Shown one piece after another: positions 16,460 through 25,155 of a DNA stretch of 64,000 nucleotides. Location of the stretch: positions 62,001 to 126,000 of the forward strand of contig JAXGMQ010000001.1 in assembly GCA_040768585.1 (NCBI GenBank), written 5' to 3'. The position numbers and the translations under genes were made by a program. Origin of the DNA: JAXGMQ01 sp040768585. GTDB lineage: Bacteria > Caldisericota > Caldisericia > JAAYUI01. Each line of letters starts with the position of its first letter. Within the stretch, counting starts at the first letter, position 1. The notes beneath the pieces were generated by a model. The model did not search any database. It was not told the DNA's origin and was given only the letters and a program-made list of their open reading frames with translations.

Positions 16460-18418
16460 ATGAAAACATTGAAAAAGTCAATTGCATTGTCCATTACGTC
16501 AATGCTGATAATTTTGTTCTCGGCTCAAACTCAGGCAATAGACGCCAAACATACTATCAATGAACCCTTTGGTTTTCACCCTGCCCTTGTTGCCGCAAGA
16601 GGGTATAAAGACTCAGGTTATTATGACGCTCAAAACATAGGTGTTTGTTGGACAAGACCTTCTGTTTATGCATTCTGGTTTATAATCCAACCCAATCTAG
16701 AGAAGGATGAGTACGACTTCAGATTATTTGATAGATTGTACGGAGATGTGCCTGAAGGTATGAATATCATTGCAAACATCACAGCTGACTCAACCAATTT
16801 GGAAAAAAGAGAAGAAAACAGAGAGAGCTACTTTAAAGAGAATTCCTACGAACCCATTGACATTGAAAAATACAAAAAGTTCGTCCAAGCCACTGTTGAG
16901 CGATACGATGGCGACGGTGTTGATGATATGAAAGGCTTGACAAATCCTGTTCTGTATTGGCAAGTCGACAATGAACCACCAAGGAAACGGAAGGATTTTG
17001 CCATTCTTCAATCAGTCACGTATGATGCCATTAAAATGGCTTGTCCGGAGTGCAAGGTTTTGATCGGAGGGGCGACTGGTTTTCCAGATGATTTTGATGC
17101 AAATTTCATGATGTACTCGAAGATTCTAGAAGACCTTGATGGCAAAGGATTTGATATCTTCGATTTTCACTGGTATGGAAACGCTTTTGGTGACTACAGG
17201 AAAATGGGCAAATCGCTTGATTTGATTAAATCAACTTTAGGCAAGAACGGATTTGGCGATGTACCAATCTGGATAACTGAGATGGGTTCATATTCCGGCA
17301 AACCAGCGAATATGGGGAGAATGGAGTTGCCTGAGCAGTCTGAACAAATTCATGCAACCGACATGTTCAAGCGATTCATATACCCTCTATCTGTGGGCAT
17401 TGAAAAGGTATTCCCCGCCTTTGGTCTTATAGAGGGATTCAGACATGACGATGGATACTTTGACCACTGTGGACTCATTTACAACGGGCAAGAAAGTGAT
17501 GACCTGGGATTGGGAGTGAAAAAGCTCGCTTATTGGACATATAAACTTATGACTGAAAAGCTAACGGGCTTGGACTGGAACTCGTTGACCGAATGCTATC
17601 AGAAAGACCATCTTTATGTATATGAAATCACAAAGGGAGACGAACCAGTCTGGATTGCCTGGTTGGACTGGTTTGAATATTCCAAAAATCCTCCAGAAGT
17701 GGATGCCAACATTAAACTTCAATTCGATAAATTCAAAAACGTAAACACAGTAAAAATCACTGAGGTTGTCCCAAATTTTGACAGGGGCATCGACATCAAA
17801 GGAGAATATTCTGACATCTTTAAGCAAACCACGTGTCAGGTCAAAGACGGCGGTGTCGAATTCAATATTGGTATAAACCCAGTGATTATTGAGATCGAGG
17901 AAATCGCAACCGGCGACGAGGTGCTTGTTTTCAAAGTGGGAGAGGGAACATTCAAGCACAATGAAGAAACTATATCCATGGACGCAGCACCAGTTATTCT
18001 GGAAAATAGAACTTATTTACCTGCAAGGTATGTTGTTGAGCCTCTCGGGGGAACTGTTGAGTGGGACGAAGTGGAGAGGAAAATCATATGCAAACTGGCT
18101 GCTTCGGAAAACTCCACTGACGAGTCAACATCCGAGATGACATCACCCTTATTCATAGACATACAAAATCCATTTCAAACCAACTCAATCGTCTACGATT
18201 GTGGCTATCTGTCAGGTCATGATTTAGCAAACATTTCAACCATTGAAACACCATACAACATAGTTGAGCTTTGGATTGGCAAACCCATAGCAAAAGTCAA
18301 CGGAGTAGAAACTCAAATCGATCCAGACAACTCCGAAGTTGTCCCCACCATCATCGACGGCAGGACAATGGTGCCAATGAGATTCCTCGCTGAGAGTCTG
18401 GGATGCAGTGTCGAGTGA
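16460..18418 (+). CDS. Secreted GH-A-type glycoside hydrolase-like protein with stalk domain, cut by TGA
   Basis: 652 residues from ATG 16460 (GAGG just before; GTG 16454 is an alternative). Residues 1-27 are a signal peptide. The catalytic part looks like clan GH-A (family 39/5-like): acid/base Glu in QVDNEPP (about 172) and nucleophile Glu in WITEMGS (about 274). The C-terminus is a stalk domain in two halves (TYLPARYVVEPLGG... and TMVPMRFLAESLGC), split by a linker. The ORF stops at TGA 18416-18418 in SVE-stop-VAETKEIILTYLK, where sister domains have Trp (VEWIADQRK). Reading through would add only 14 residues, ending at TAG 18460. The substrate is unknown and no other glycan genes adjoin. 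Confidence 0.75.
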   Translation: MKTLKKSIALSITSMLIILFSAQTQAIDAKHTINEPFGFHPALVAARGYKDSGYYDAQNIGVCWTRPSVYAFWFIIQPNLEKDEYDFRLFDRLYGDVPEGMNIIANITADSTNLEKREENRESYFKENSYEPIDIEKYKKFVQATVERYDGDGVDDMKGLTNPVLYWQVDNEPPRKRKDFAILQSVTYDAIKMACPECKVLIGGATGFPDDFDANFMMYSKILEDLDGKGFDIFDFHWYGNAFGDYRKMGKSLDLIKSTLGKNGFGDVPIWITEMGSYSGKPANMGRMELPEQSEQIHATDMFKRFIYPLSVGIEKVFPAFGLIEGFRHDDGYFDHCGLIYNGQESDDLGLGVKKLAYWTYKLMTEKLTGLDWNSLTECYQKDHLYVYEITKGDEPVWIAWLDWFEYSKNPPEVDANIKLQFDKFKNVNTVKITEVVPNFDRGIDIKGEYSDIFKQTTCQVKDGGVEFNIGINPVIIEIEEIATGDEVLVFKVGEGTFKHNEETISMDAAPVILENRTYLPARYVVEPLGGTVEWDEVERKIICKLAASENSTDESTSEMTSPLFIDIQNPFQTNSIVYDCGYLSGHDLANISTIETPYNIVELWIGKPIAKVNGVETQIDPDNSEVVPTIIDGRTMVPMRFLAESLGCSVE

Positions 18419-18460
18419 GTGGCTGAGACTAAGGAGATAATCCTCACATATTTGAAATAG

Positions 18461-18786
18461 AGAATAGAACAATGACCCTTCAAAGATATGTTTTGCCTAC
18501 ACCTGAAGTAATCCGGGTGGTGATTCAATTCTAGTAATGAAGACCTTAAGGTATTATGCCCCCCAATGGAGTGTTTGGGAGTTGATCTCTAAAATAGCCT
18601 GAATCCCGCATTTGGTTTAAAGAGAAATTCTGGTTTGTAGTAGAAAGTATAAAAGTAAGACAATTTCTTATATGAAACTCAGTATGGAGCGAAAAAGTAG
18701 ACAGGATAAGAGCACGGGGCACGTTCCACAGAGTGGCATAAGCCTGAAGTCGGAAATGGCAAAAACAGAACGGGTTAAGGGTTTTC
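18461..18786. other. Intergenic interval with no recognised feature
   Basis: Between the end of the interrupted stalk-domain frame and the next minus-strand gene. No coding potential, hairpin with a T-run, or tRNA is seen on either strand. Confidence 0.4.
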
Positions 18787-19380
18787 TTATATTTCGTAGA
18801 CCATAAGGACTGGCTCACCATTGTCCAAACCAGGGAGCATGAAGGAGATTGATGTCGTTAGCTTGTTTCCCTTCTCGATCTGAATGTCGATTCCACCGGT
18901 GGACACATTAAGTTTTGGTCCAATAATCGACTGACAGAACGGTGTTGGCGGGTACTCGCCCAAACTCCACTTGTGCAACGACGTTGTGAGTTGCCTGCCG
19001 AACGAATCGAAGATGAAGAACGTGTGTGAAAGAGGGTCCGGCCATGTTATCACCAGGATAGCATTCTGCTCGTGTGTTATGAGACGAATTCGCTCCTTTG
19101 GTTCACCCGAAATTAATTTTGGGTCAACCTCAACACCACCCGAGATGATAGAGATTGCGATGTCTGCCTTCCATTTGTCGTCATGTTTTGACCAAGGAAG
19201 TATGACTGTGCCCCCGGCATAGCTGTAGATACGGGAAGGATAGACGGCTTCTCCATCCTTCTTTATCCAACTGTCCTCGGCCGGTTCGTAGACCCCAGTG
19301 CCAGGATATTCGAAAACGTGTTTCTCCAGATGATTCCCGTTCTCATCGAAAACCAGAGCTGTTTCGGTTCTTTTAAGCAT
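18787..19380 (-). CDS. Hypothetical protein
   Basis: 197 residues from ATG 19380 (TTG 19383 also in frame). No signal peptide, membrane segment or known motif is seen. It is beta-rich and acidic, with phrases such as AILVITWPDPLSHTFFIFD, and could be a small propeller-like or scaffold protein. Its promoter (19389-19417) puts the start of transcription at or next to the ATG, and there is no ribosome site, so it may be translated from a leaderless mRNA. No function is proposed. Confidence 0.6.
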   Translation of the reverse strand: MLKRTETALVFDENGNHLEKHVFEYPGTGVYEPAEDSWIKKDGEAVYPSRIYSYAGGTVILPWSKHDDKWKADIAISIISGGVEVDPKLISGEPKERIRLITHEQNAILVITWPDPLSHTFFIFDSFGRQLTTSLHKWSLGEYPPTPFCQSIIGPKLNVSTGGIDIQIEKGNKLTTSISFMLPGLDNGEPVLMVYEI

Positions 19381-19388
19381 CAAGAGTC

Positions 19389-19417
19389 ATTATAATGATT
19401 GCGTTCAAAAAAGCCAA
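19389..19417 (-). promoter_or_regulatory. Promoter for the hypothetical protein, possibly leaderless
   Basis: On the minus strand TTGGCT (19412-19417) and TATAAT (19389-19394) are 17 bases apart. The ATG at 19380 lies only 8 bases after the -10, where transcription normally starts. Confidence 0.45.
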
Positions 19418-19436
19418 GACTCAAACCTTGATACAA

Positions 19437-19446
19437 TTGTTAACAA
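19437..19446. promoter_or_regulatory. Palindrome TTGTTAACAA in a divergent intergenic region
   Basis: A perfect 10-base palindrome flanked by CTTG (19427-19430) and CAAG (19447-19450). It lies between the divergent genes at 19380 and 19519 and could be a regulator site for either. No regulator is known. Confidence 0.3.
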
Positions 19447-19468
19447 CAAGTTGCACCCCTAAAACTAC

Positions 19469-19496
19469 TTACATTTAACTTCATAGAGAGTAAAAT
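19469..19496 (+). promoter_or_regulatory. Promoter for the small membrane protein
   Basis: TTACAT (19469-19474) and TAAAAT (19491-19496) with a 16-base spacer, 9 bases before AAGGAGGTG at 19505-19513. Confidence 0.45.
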
Positions 19497-19518
19497 ACCG
19501 GTGTAAGGAGGTGTGCAT

Positions 19519-20055
19519 ATGCCACTAATTTGGGGATTTGTGTTTTTCCTCTTCCTACTCGGTTTTCCATATCTACTTGTTATTGTTTCTAACAAGCAGA
19601 ACGGCTGGTTGAAGATCGCGGGATGGATTCTTGCTGGAGCATTCACTCTGATGCTCATTGTTTCGTCGTTGTTTATGCTTGCATTCACATCGCACAGATT
19701 TGGTGGTTGCAACGTTCAAGGATTCAGGACAGTCAATTGCAGGTGTGACAGGGATTGTGCATTCTTCAATAGAAATACTCCACAGACACGATTTGGTGAT
19801 ATTGATAGGTTCGAGATTCCGGGCGAGAACAAAACGTTGTTTTTCAAGGGAAATGGAAGAGACGACGCCTTTATTGATGGTAGACTTCTTCCGCTGAGCG
19901 TTATCTTGAAATCAATTGACGCTCCCGAAGATTTCACCTGGGTCAAAGAACAACTTCAGAAAATGCCAAAGGAAGACCTGATGAGAGTAGCAGATTTTCT
20001 AAGCTCAATTGAACCGATTCCACAAGAAAAGGGGAAACCAGCACCTCAACAGTAG
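19519..20055 (+). CDS. Small membrane protein with cysteine-rich segment
   Basis: 178 residues. ATG 19519 is chosen because AAGGAGGTG at 19505-19513 is 7 bases away; GTG 19513 lies inside that site. Two membrane segments lie at about 5-20 and 31-53. A cysteine-rich segment (CNVQGFRTVNCRCDRDC, about 65-82) follows and could be disulfide-bonded or bind metal. The C-terminal half is soluble. I do not recognise the family. A strong terminator follows at 20082-20110. Confidence 0.65.
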   Translation: MPLIWGFVFFLFLLGFPYLLVIVSNKQNGWLKIAGWILAGAFTLMLIVSSLFMLAFTSHRFGGCNVQGFRTVNCRCDRDCAFFNRNTPQTRFGDIDRFEIPGENKTLFFKGNGRDDAFIDGRLLPLSVILKSIDAPEDFTWVKEQLQKMPKEDLMRVADFLSSIEPIPQEKGKPAPQQ

Positions 20056-20081
20056 GAACGATTGCCTTCTTAGTATCTTAT

Positions 20082-20110
20082 ACCACCGACAATTTGTCGG
20101 TGGTTTTTTT
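20082..20110 (+). terminator. Rho-independent terminator
   Basis: ACCACCGACAA pairs with TTGTCGGTGGT and is followed by six to seven Ts. It ends the small membrane protein gene and isolates the VTC cassette downstream. Confidence 0.85.
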
Positions 20111-20181
20111 GGTTTGATTCAGCTTTTTTTCGGTATCATCATACTTGAATAAAAGGTAAAATAAACATTTAAGAATTCGTG

Positions 20182-20211
20182 CTGACAAAATACTACAGCC
20201 TATCGTACAAT
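20182..20211 (+). promoter_or_regulatory. Promoter of the VTC/DUF4956 cassette
   Basis: CTGACA (20182-20187) and TACAAT (20206-20211) are separated by 18 bases, 16 bases before the first ribosome site. Confidence 0.5.
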
Positions 20212-20238
20212 CTTTTAAATAAAAAAAGGAGGTAGAAC

Positions 20239-21030
20239 ATGAACGAAGTAGCCATTAAGAGTTTCTCTCGACCACATGTTTTATTCCCAGACCATCTACC
20301 GAAAAAGGAGGTATCAGATATGCCAAATAGTATGAGCACATTTAAGCGTTATGAAAAGAAATATCTAATAAATATTGATCAGTATCATTCTTTTTTGTCA
20401 GATATTGATGACTTTATTGTCAAAGACAAATTTCCATCATACACCATTGGCAACATATATTATGATACCGAAAGCTATGAAATCATTCGTAGATCCATTG
20501 ACAAGCCTCTATTCAAGGAAAAACTAAGAGCAAGGTCTTATGGTTGGAAGAATGCAAAAAAAATGGTATTTTTTGAACTCAAAAAGAAATTTAAAAAAGA
20601 AGTTTTCAAAAGACGAGTCAAAATGCCACTGGCTGATCTCGAAAATTATCTAAACAATGGAGTTATTCCAGATGTATATCGACAGGTAATTGACGAGATT
20701 GAATACTTTATGAATATGTATAAGCCTGTTCCAAAAATCTTTATCGCTTATGAACGAGAAGCATATGCAGGCAAGGAAGACGGCGAGATTAGAATCACAT
20801 TTGATAGCAACATCAGATACAGGGTAAATGACCTATCTTTAAGCCTTGGTGATTATGGAAACCATATATTGGATCCAAACCAACGTTTGGCAGAGATAAA
20901 AGTTAGAGGAGCAATGCCTTTATGGCTTAGCAACGCCCTCACGAAAAATGAAATGTATTCAACTTCATTTTCAAAGTATGGATACTGTTTCCAAAATTAT
21001 ATCGCAGAAGAAGTTTTTACTGCAGCATAA
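20239..21030 (+). CDS. VTC-domain polyphosphate polymerase
   Basis: 263 residues from ATG 20239, or 236 from ATG 20320. Both starts have a perfect AGGAGGT (20227-20233 and 20306-20312), spaced 5 and 7 bases. The family usually begins near FKRYEKKYLI, which favours 20320; the 27-residue extension has no known role. VTC motifs are seen: the basic tunnel residues in FKRYEKKY, IYYDTESYE, FKEKLRARSY, FFELKKKFKKEVFKRR, the acidic metal site near IAYEREAY and RITFDSNIRYR. In yeast Vtc4 this fold makes polyphosphate from ATP; bacterial roles are less studied. The downstream membrane protein and lipoprotein are known VTC companions. Codon use is more AT-rich than in neighbouring genes. Confidence 0.85.
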   Translation: MNEVAIKSFSRPHVLFPDHLPKKEVSDMPNSMSTFKRYEKKYLINIDQYHSFLSDIDDFIVKDKFPSYTIGNIYYDTESYEIIRRSIDKPLFKEKLRARSYGWKNAKKMVFFELKKKFKKEVFKRRVKMPLADLENYLNNGVIPDVYRQVIDEIEYFMNMYKPVPKIFIAYEREAYAGKEDGEIRITFDSNIRYRVNDLSLSLGDYGNHILDPNQRLAEIKVRGAMPLWLSNALTKNEMYSTSFSKYGYCFQNYIAEEVFTAA

Positions 21031-21042
21031 AGGAGCCACAAG

Positions 21043-21693
21043 ATGTTAGAGAATATTGATGTACTACAAACACTCATAAGGATTACAGCCTCATTAGGAT
21101 TGGGAATGATTATCGCCCTCACCTACATGTACAAAACAGAATACAATAAACAATTTATTGTTATGCTTACTCTGTTACCTGCAATCGTTGGTGCAGTAAT
21201 CTCGATTGTAAATGGTAATCTAGGAACCGGAGTTGCTGTCATGGGTGCATTCAGTTTAGTTCGATTTAGATCTATACCTGGAACAGCAAAAGAGATCGGT
21301 TTTATATTCTTTGCAATGGCAATAGGTCTTGCAACAGGAATGGGCTATATTGTTTATGCTCTCATGTTCACATTTATTGTCGGCCTATTTTCCATATTCC
21401 TCTTCAAAAGCAAATTTGGTGAAAAACTAACTGTCAGAAAACAAATCAAAATAACTATTCCCGAAAATCTGTGCTATACGGGATTGTTTGATGATTTGTT
21501 TGATGAATACGCAAAATACACCAAGTTGGTTAATGTGAAAACAACCGATATGGGTTCTTTATATAAATTGATATACGACATTGAGTTTAAAGACCCAGAT
21601 AAGGAAAAAGAGCTTATTGACAAACTAAGATGTCGCAATGGCAATCTGGAAATAGCATGTGGTTACATTTCAAGCATTGGTGATGTGCTTTAA
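21043..21693 (+). CDS. DUF4956 membrane protein
   Basis: 216 residues with about four membrane segments in the first 125 residues (for example MIIALTYMYK, FIFFAMAIGLATGMGYIVY). The central FSLVRFRSIPGTAKEIGFIFFA is the family signature. The soluble C-terminus has an ACT/ferredoxin-like feel. The family is found next to VTC polymerases and CotH kinases in Firmicutes and may form the membrane path for the product; this is inferred. It starts 12 bases after the VTC stop. Confidence 0.85.
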   Translation: MLENIDVLQTLIRITASLGLGMIIALTYMYKTEYNKQFIVMLTLLPAIVGAVISIVNGNLGTGVAVMGAFSLVRFRSIPGTAKEIGFIFFAMAIGLATGMGYIVYALMFTFIVGLFSIFLFKSKFGEKLTVRKQIKITIPENLCYTGLFDDLFDEYAKYTKLVNVKTTDMGSLYKLIYDIEFKDPDKEKELIDKLRCRNGNLEIACGYISSIGDVL

Positions 21694-21725
21694 CCAAATA
21701 GAAAGAAGGTAGGAAGGTGAAAAAA

Positions 21726-23420
21726 ATGAATAATCTAAAAACAGCAATGTTAACGATACTATTGATTGGTGGGATCATCTTTGCTGGATGCTCAGCTGGA
21801 CAAACTGTGAATGAGGATAACAATAACAACACAGCTAATGCTGACTCTACAACTGACATAAAGGTCGAATACAGTGTGTCAAAAATGTTTACAGAGAGAG
21901 ATTTGGAACAAACAGTATATGCAGCAGATGGGAAAAAAATTACCCTTGAAAGTAACAAGGATGTTGAAATCGATGGTGAAGGTATCTATATCGTTACAGG
22001 AAAGGTCAATAACACAAGTATAATTATTGACGCTGATAAAGATGCAAAAGTACAAATCGCTTTGGATAATGTGACAATAACCAATGAAACACAGCCAGCG
22101 ATATATGTTAAATCAGCAGATAAGGTATTTGTTACAATCATCAAGGGAAGTAGTGAGTTAACAGTCAGTGGAGAATTTGTACCAAATGACTTTGACAAGC
22201 TCGACGCTGTTATTTTTTCAAAATCAGATTTAGTTTTGAATGGCAACGGTAATCTGAAAGTCGTTTCAAATTATGGTAACGGTATCACATCAAAAGATGA
22301 TTTGAAAGTTACTGGTGGATCATATGATATTCAATCCTCAATGGATGCAATTGAGGCTAACGATTCCATCAGAGTATACGATGGTACCTTTAATATCAAC
22401 ACATCAAAAGATGCACTGCACAGTGAAAACGAAGAAGATGATACTCTTGGGTACATCTATATTCATGATTGCGATATGACAATATCAGCAAAAGATGATG
22501 GAATCAGAGCAAATAGTATTGTGCAAATTGATGGTGGTACCATTAATATCGAAACATGCGTCGAAGGCATTGAAGGCACATTTGTTCAAATAAATGGTGG
22601 CGACATAAGTATATATTCAACAGACGACGGCGTTAACGCATCTAGGAAAAGTAACAGCTATGATGTTGTTATTGAACTGAACGGTGGAAACATAAATGTT
22701 GACATGGCTGCTGGTGATACAGACGCATTCGACTCAAACGGTGACATCTACGTTAACGGAGGCACAATTACAGTTAATGCAAGATCATCTTTTGACCCTG
22801 AAAGAAATGCTGAGTTTAACGGCGGAACAGTTATAATTAATGGTGAACAAGTAACCGAACTTCCAATATCTATGATGGGTGGCGGCCCTCGTGGTGGTGA
22901 CATGGGCGGAAATGGCGGCAGACAACCTAGACAGTTTGACATCCAAGAAGTAATGAAAAGTCTGAACATTGTAGATGGTATATTGACATTATCTGACGGA
23001 ACAACATATGAGGTGCCTGAGGGTGAAACACCAAAACTCGAAAACAATATTATCATATTTACTAATGGTGTCGAGATAGACGTGCATAAAGTATTTGGTT
23101 TTGGCAAAGGGTTTCGCCCAGACGGCGAAAATCCTGGTGGAGAACCTCCAGGAGGAATGCCTGGGATGAACCCAATGGAACTTGATATTGAGCAAATAAT
23201 TAAAAGTCTGAACATTGTAGATGGCACATTAACTCTACCAGACGGAACAACATATGAAGTTCCAGAAGGCGAAACACCAAAACTCGAAAACAATATGATC
23301 ACATTTACCAATGGTGTTTCGATAGAAGTGCACAGGGTGTTTGATTTTGGCAGAGGATTCCCACCAGATGACGGAATGACTCAAAACCCAGGAGAATCGA
23401 CATCTCCTACAGCACCATAA
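21726..23420 (+). CDS. Carbohydrate-binding-domain (DUF4353) lipoprotein
   Basis: 564 residues from ATG 21726 (AGGAAGG at 21711); GTG 21717 would give MKK before it. The lipoprotein signal ends in IFAGCS. The main part is a right-handed beta-helix-like repeat with recurring NGG and DDG turns (VQIDGGTINIETCVEG, VQINGGDISIYSTDDG). The C-terminus has two near-identical ~58-residue repeats joined by a Gly/Pro-rich linker. The family accompanies VTC and DUF4956 genes, but the usual third partner, a CotH-type kinase, is not here. It is probably exposed on the cell surface. A bidirectional terminator follows. Confidence 0.8.
   Translation: MNNLKTAMLTILLIGGIIFAGCSAGQTVNEDNNNNTANADSTTDIKVEYSVSKMFTERDLEQTVYAADGKKITLESNKDVEIDGEGIYIVTGKVNNTSIIIDADKDAKVQIALDNVTITNETQPAIYVKSADKVFVTIIKGSSELTVSGEFVPNDFDKLDAVIFSKSDLVLNGNGNLKVVSNYGNGITSKDDLKVTGGSYDIQSSMDAIEANDSIRVYDGTFNINTSKDALHSENEEDDTLGYIYIHDCDMTISAKDDGIRANSIVQIDGGTINIETCVEGIEGTFVQINGGDISIYSTDDGVNASRKSNSYDVVIELNGGNINVDMAAGDTDAFDSNGDIYVNGGTITVNARSSFDPERNAEFNGGTVIINGEQVTELPISMMGGGPRGGDMGGNGGRQPRQFDIQEVMKSLNIVDGILTLSDGTTYEVPEGETPKLENNIIIFTNGVEIDVHKVFGFGKGFRPDGENPGGEPPGGMPGMNPMELDIEQIIKSLNIVDGTLTLPDGTTYEVPEGETPKLENNMITFTNGVSIEVHRVFDFGRGFPPDDGMTQNPGESTSPTAP
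22939..23364 (+). repeat. Two tandem ~58-residue coding repeats
   Basis: The segments at about 22939-23112 and 23182-23364 encode nearly the same peptide: KSLNIVDGxLTLxDGTTYEV and PEGETPKLENNxIxFTNGV. Between them lies a Gly/Pro/Met-rich linker. The DNA is also very similar, so the copy is recent or kept alike by gene conversion. Confidence 0.85.
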
Positions 23421-23450
23421 ATCTGAGAATAGATGGACGGATTTCTCATT

Positions 23451-23482
23451 AAAAAAAGCCCCTCAAATTGAGGGGCTTTTTT
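23451..23482. terminator. Bidirectional terminator between convergent operons
   Basis: GCCCCTCAA (23458-23466) pairs with TTGAGGGGC (23468-23476), flanked by A-runs on the left and T-runs on the right. It ends both the VTC cassette (plus) and groEL (minus, stop at 23511). Confidence 0.9.
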
Positions 23483-23510
23483 CGTGTATAAGAATCCTTA
23501 AAAAAGTGGG

Positions 23511-25133
23511 TTACATCATTCCGCCGCCATACGGGTTTGGGGCAGGAGGTGCTTCCTTCTTTGGAATCTCGGTTACGATGCTCTCAGTTGTCAAAACCAT
23601 TGAGGCGATCGATGCAGCGTTCTCAACACCGGCTCTTGTTACCTTAACTGGGTCGATGATGCCAAACTCGAACATATCACCATAACGATTGCTCTCGGCA
23701 TCAAGTCCATGTCCTTCTGGAAGGTTTCTGATTTTTTCTGCGATGATTGAGCCGTCGAGACCAGCGTTGTGAGCAATGACTTTCACTGGCTCTTCGAGGG
23801 CTTTTCTGACAATCTGGGCTCCTGTTGCCTCGTCACCGATGAGTGTAAGACTATCAAGCGCTTTGGCGACGTTCATGAGTGTGACACCACCACCTGACAC
23901 AACACCCTCTTCAACAGCGGCTTTTGTTGCGGCAACGGCATCCTCAACTCTGTGTTTGAGTTCCTTCATCTCGGTCTCGGTTGCAGCACCAACCTTGATG
24001 ACAGCGACACCACCAGCAAGCTTGGCAAGGCGTTCTTGAAGTTTTTCTTTGTCATACTCTGACTTGCTCTCACCAATGTTTGCTTTGATTTGCTCAATTC
24101 TGTCCTTAATCTCAGTCGTGTTACCGCGACCACCAAGGATTGTACAGTTGTCTTTTGTCACAACAACCTTCTCAGCAGAACCGAGCATATCAGCTGTGAC
24201 TGACTCCATGTTAATTCCAAGGTCTGAAGCAACAACCTGACCACCTGTTAGGATGGCGATGTCTTTGAGCATTTCTTTTCTTCTGTCGCCAAAACCTGGG
24301 GCTTTGACGGCAACGCACTTGAGTACACCTTTGAGCTTGTTGAGAACAAGGAAAGTAAGTGCTTCGCCCTCAATATCCTCAGCCAGAATCACAAATGGTT
24401 CGGACTGATTGATTGTTCCCTTGTTGATAAGCTCAAGAAGTTCCTGCATGGACGAGAGTTTTTTGTCAGTAACGAACACTTTTGGTCTCTCAAGAACGGC
24501 TTCCATTCTCTCTGAGTCTGTGATCATGTATGGTGAGACATAGCCTCTGTCAAACTGCATTCCCTCAACTGTCTCAAGCTCGATACCAAATCCCTGCGAC
24601 TCCTCAACCTGGATGACGCCGTCTCTGCCGACCTTATCCATTGCCTCAGCGATTGCGTTTCCAATCTCTGGAATCTTGGATGAGACTGTTCCTACCTTTG
24701 CGATGTCCTCTTTTGTCTCGATTGGTTTTGCTTTGGACTTCATGATGCGGACAGCTTCTTTGACTGCCTTGTCCATTCCACGTTTCAAAGCTATTGGGTT
24801 GGCTCCAGCAGCTACGTTTTTCATGCCCTCGTTGACCATTGCCTGAGCAAGCACTGTAGCTGTGGTTGTTCCGTCCCCAGCAACATCCGAGGTCTTTGAT
24901 GCGACCTCTTTTGCCATGACAGCGCCAACGTTCTCAAATGGGTCTTCGAGTTCGATGTCTTTAGCAATGGAGACACCATCATCTGAGGCAACTGGTGAAC
25001 CATACTTCTTCTCAAGCAGAACATGTCTGCCCTTCGGGCCAAGTGTTACCTTGACTGCGTTTGCGAGTTTATCAATACCGGATTTTACCTTCGCTCTTGC
25101 TTCCTCAGCAAAAAGAATTTGTTTTGGATCCAT
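23511..25133 (-). CDS. groL: Chaperonin GroEL (Hsp60)
   Basis: 540 residues, normal length. It shows the GroEL signatures VTLGPKGRHVLLEKKYGSPV, the ATP-site GDGTTTATVLA, AAVEEGVVSGGGV and a short C-terminal GGM tail (NPYGGGMM). It forms the double-ring ATP-driven folding chamber with GroES. It sits 22 bases after groES on the same strand, under the CIRCE operator and promoter upstream of groES. Confidence 0.98.
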   Translation of the reverse strand: MDPKQILFAEEARAKVKSGIDKLANAVKVTLGPKGRHVLLEKKYGSPVASDDGVSIAKDIELEDPFENVGAVMAKEVASKTSDVAGDGTTTATVLAQAMVNEGMKNVAAGANPIALKRGMDKAVKEAVRIMKSKAKPIETKEDIAKVGTVSSKIPEIGNAIAEAMDKVGRDGVIQVEESQGFGIELETVEGMQFDRGYVSPYMITDSERMEAVLERPKVFVTDKKLSSMQELLELINKGTINQSEPFVILAEDIEGEALTFLVLNKLKGVLKCVAVKAPGFGDRRKEMLKDIAILTGGQVVASDLGINMESVTADMLGSAEKVVVTKDNCTILGGRGNTTEIKDRIEQIKANIGESKSEYDKEKLQERLAKLAGGVAVIKVGAATETEMKELKHRVEDAVAATKAAVEEGVVSGGGVTLMNVAKALDSLTLIGDEATGAQIVRKALEEPVKVIAHNAGLDGSIIAEKIRNLPEGHGLDAESNRYGDMFEFGIIDPVKVTRAGVENAASIASMVLTTESIVTEIPKKEAPPAPNPYGGGMM

Positions 25134-25155
25134 GATTATTCACTCCTTATCCCTT

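Noticed and set aside
18416..18418. TGA read as Trp or selenocysteine in general
   Set aside because: Many genes here end in TGA and no selenocysteine hairpin is evident; only this site looks odd.
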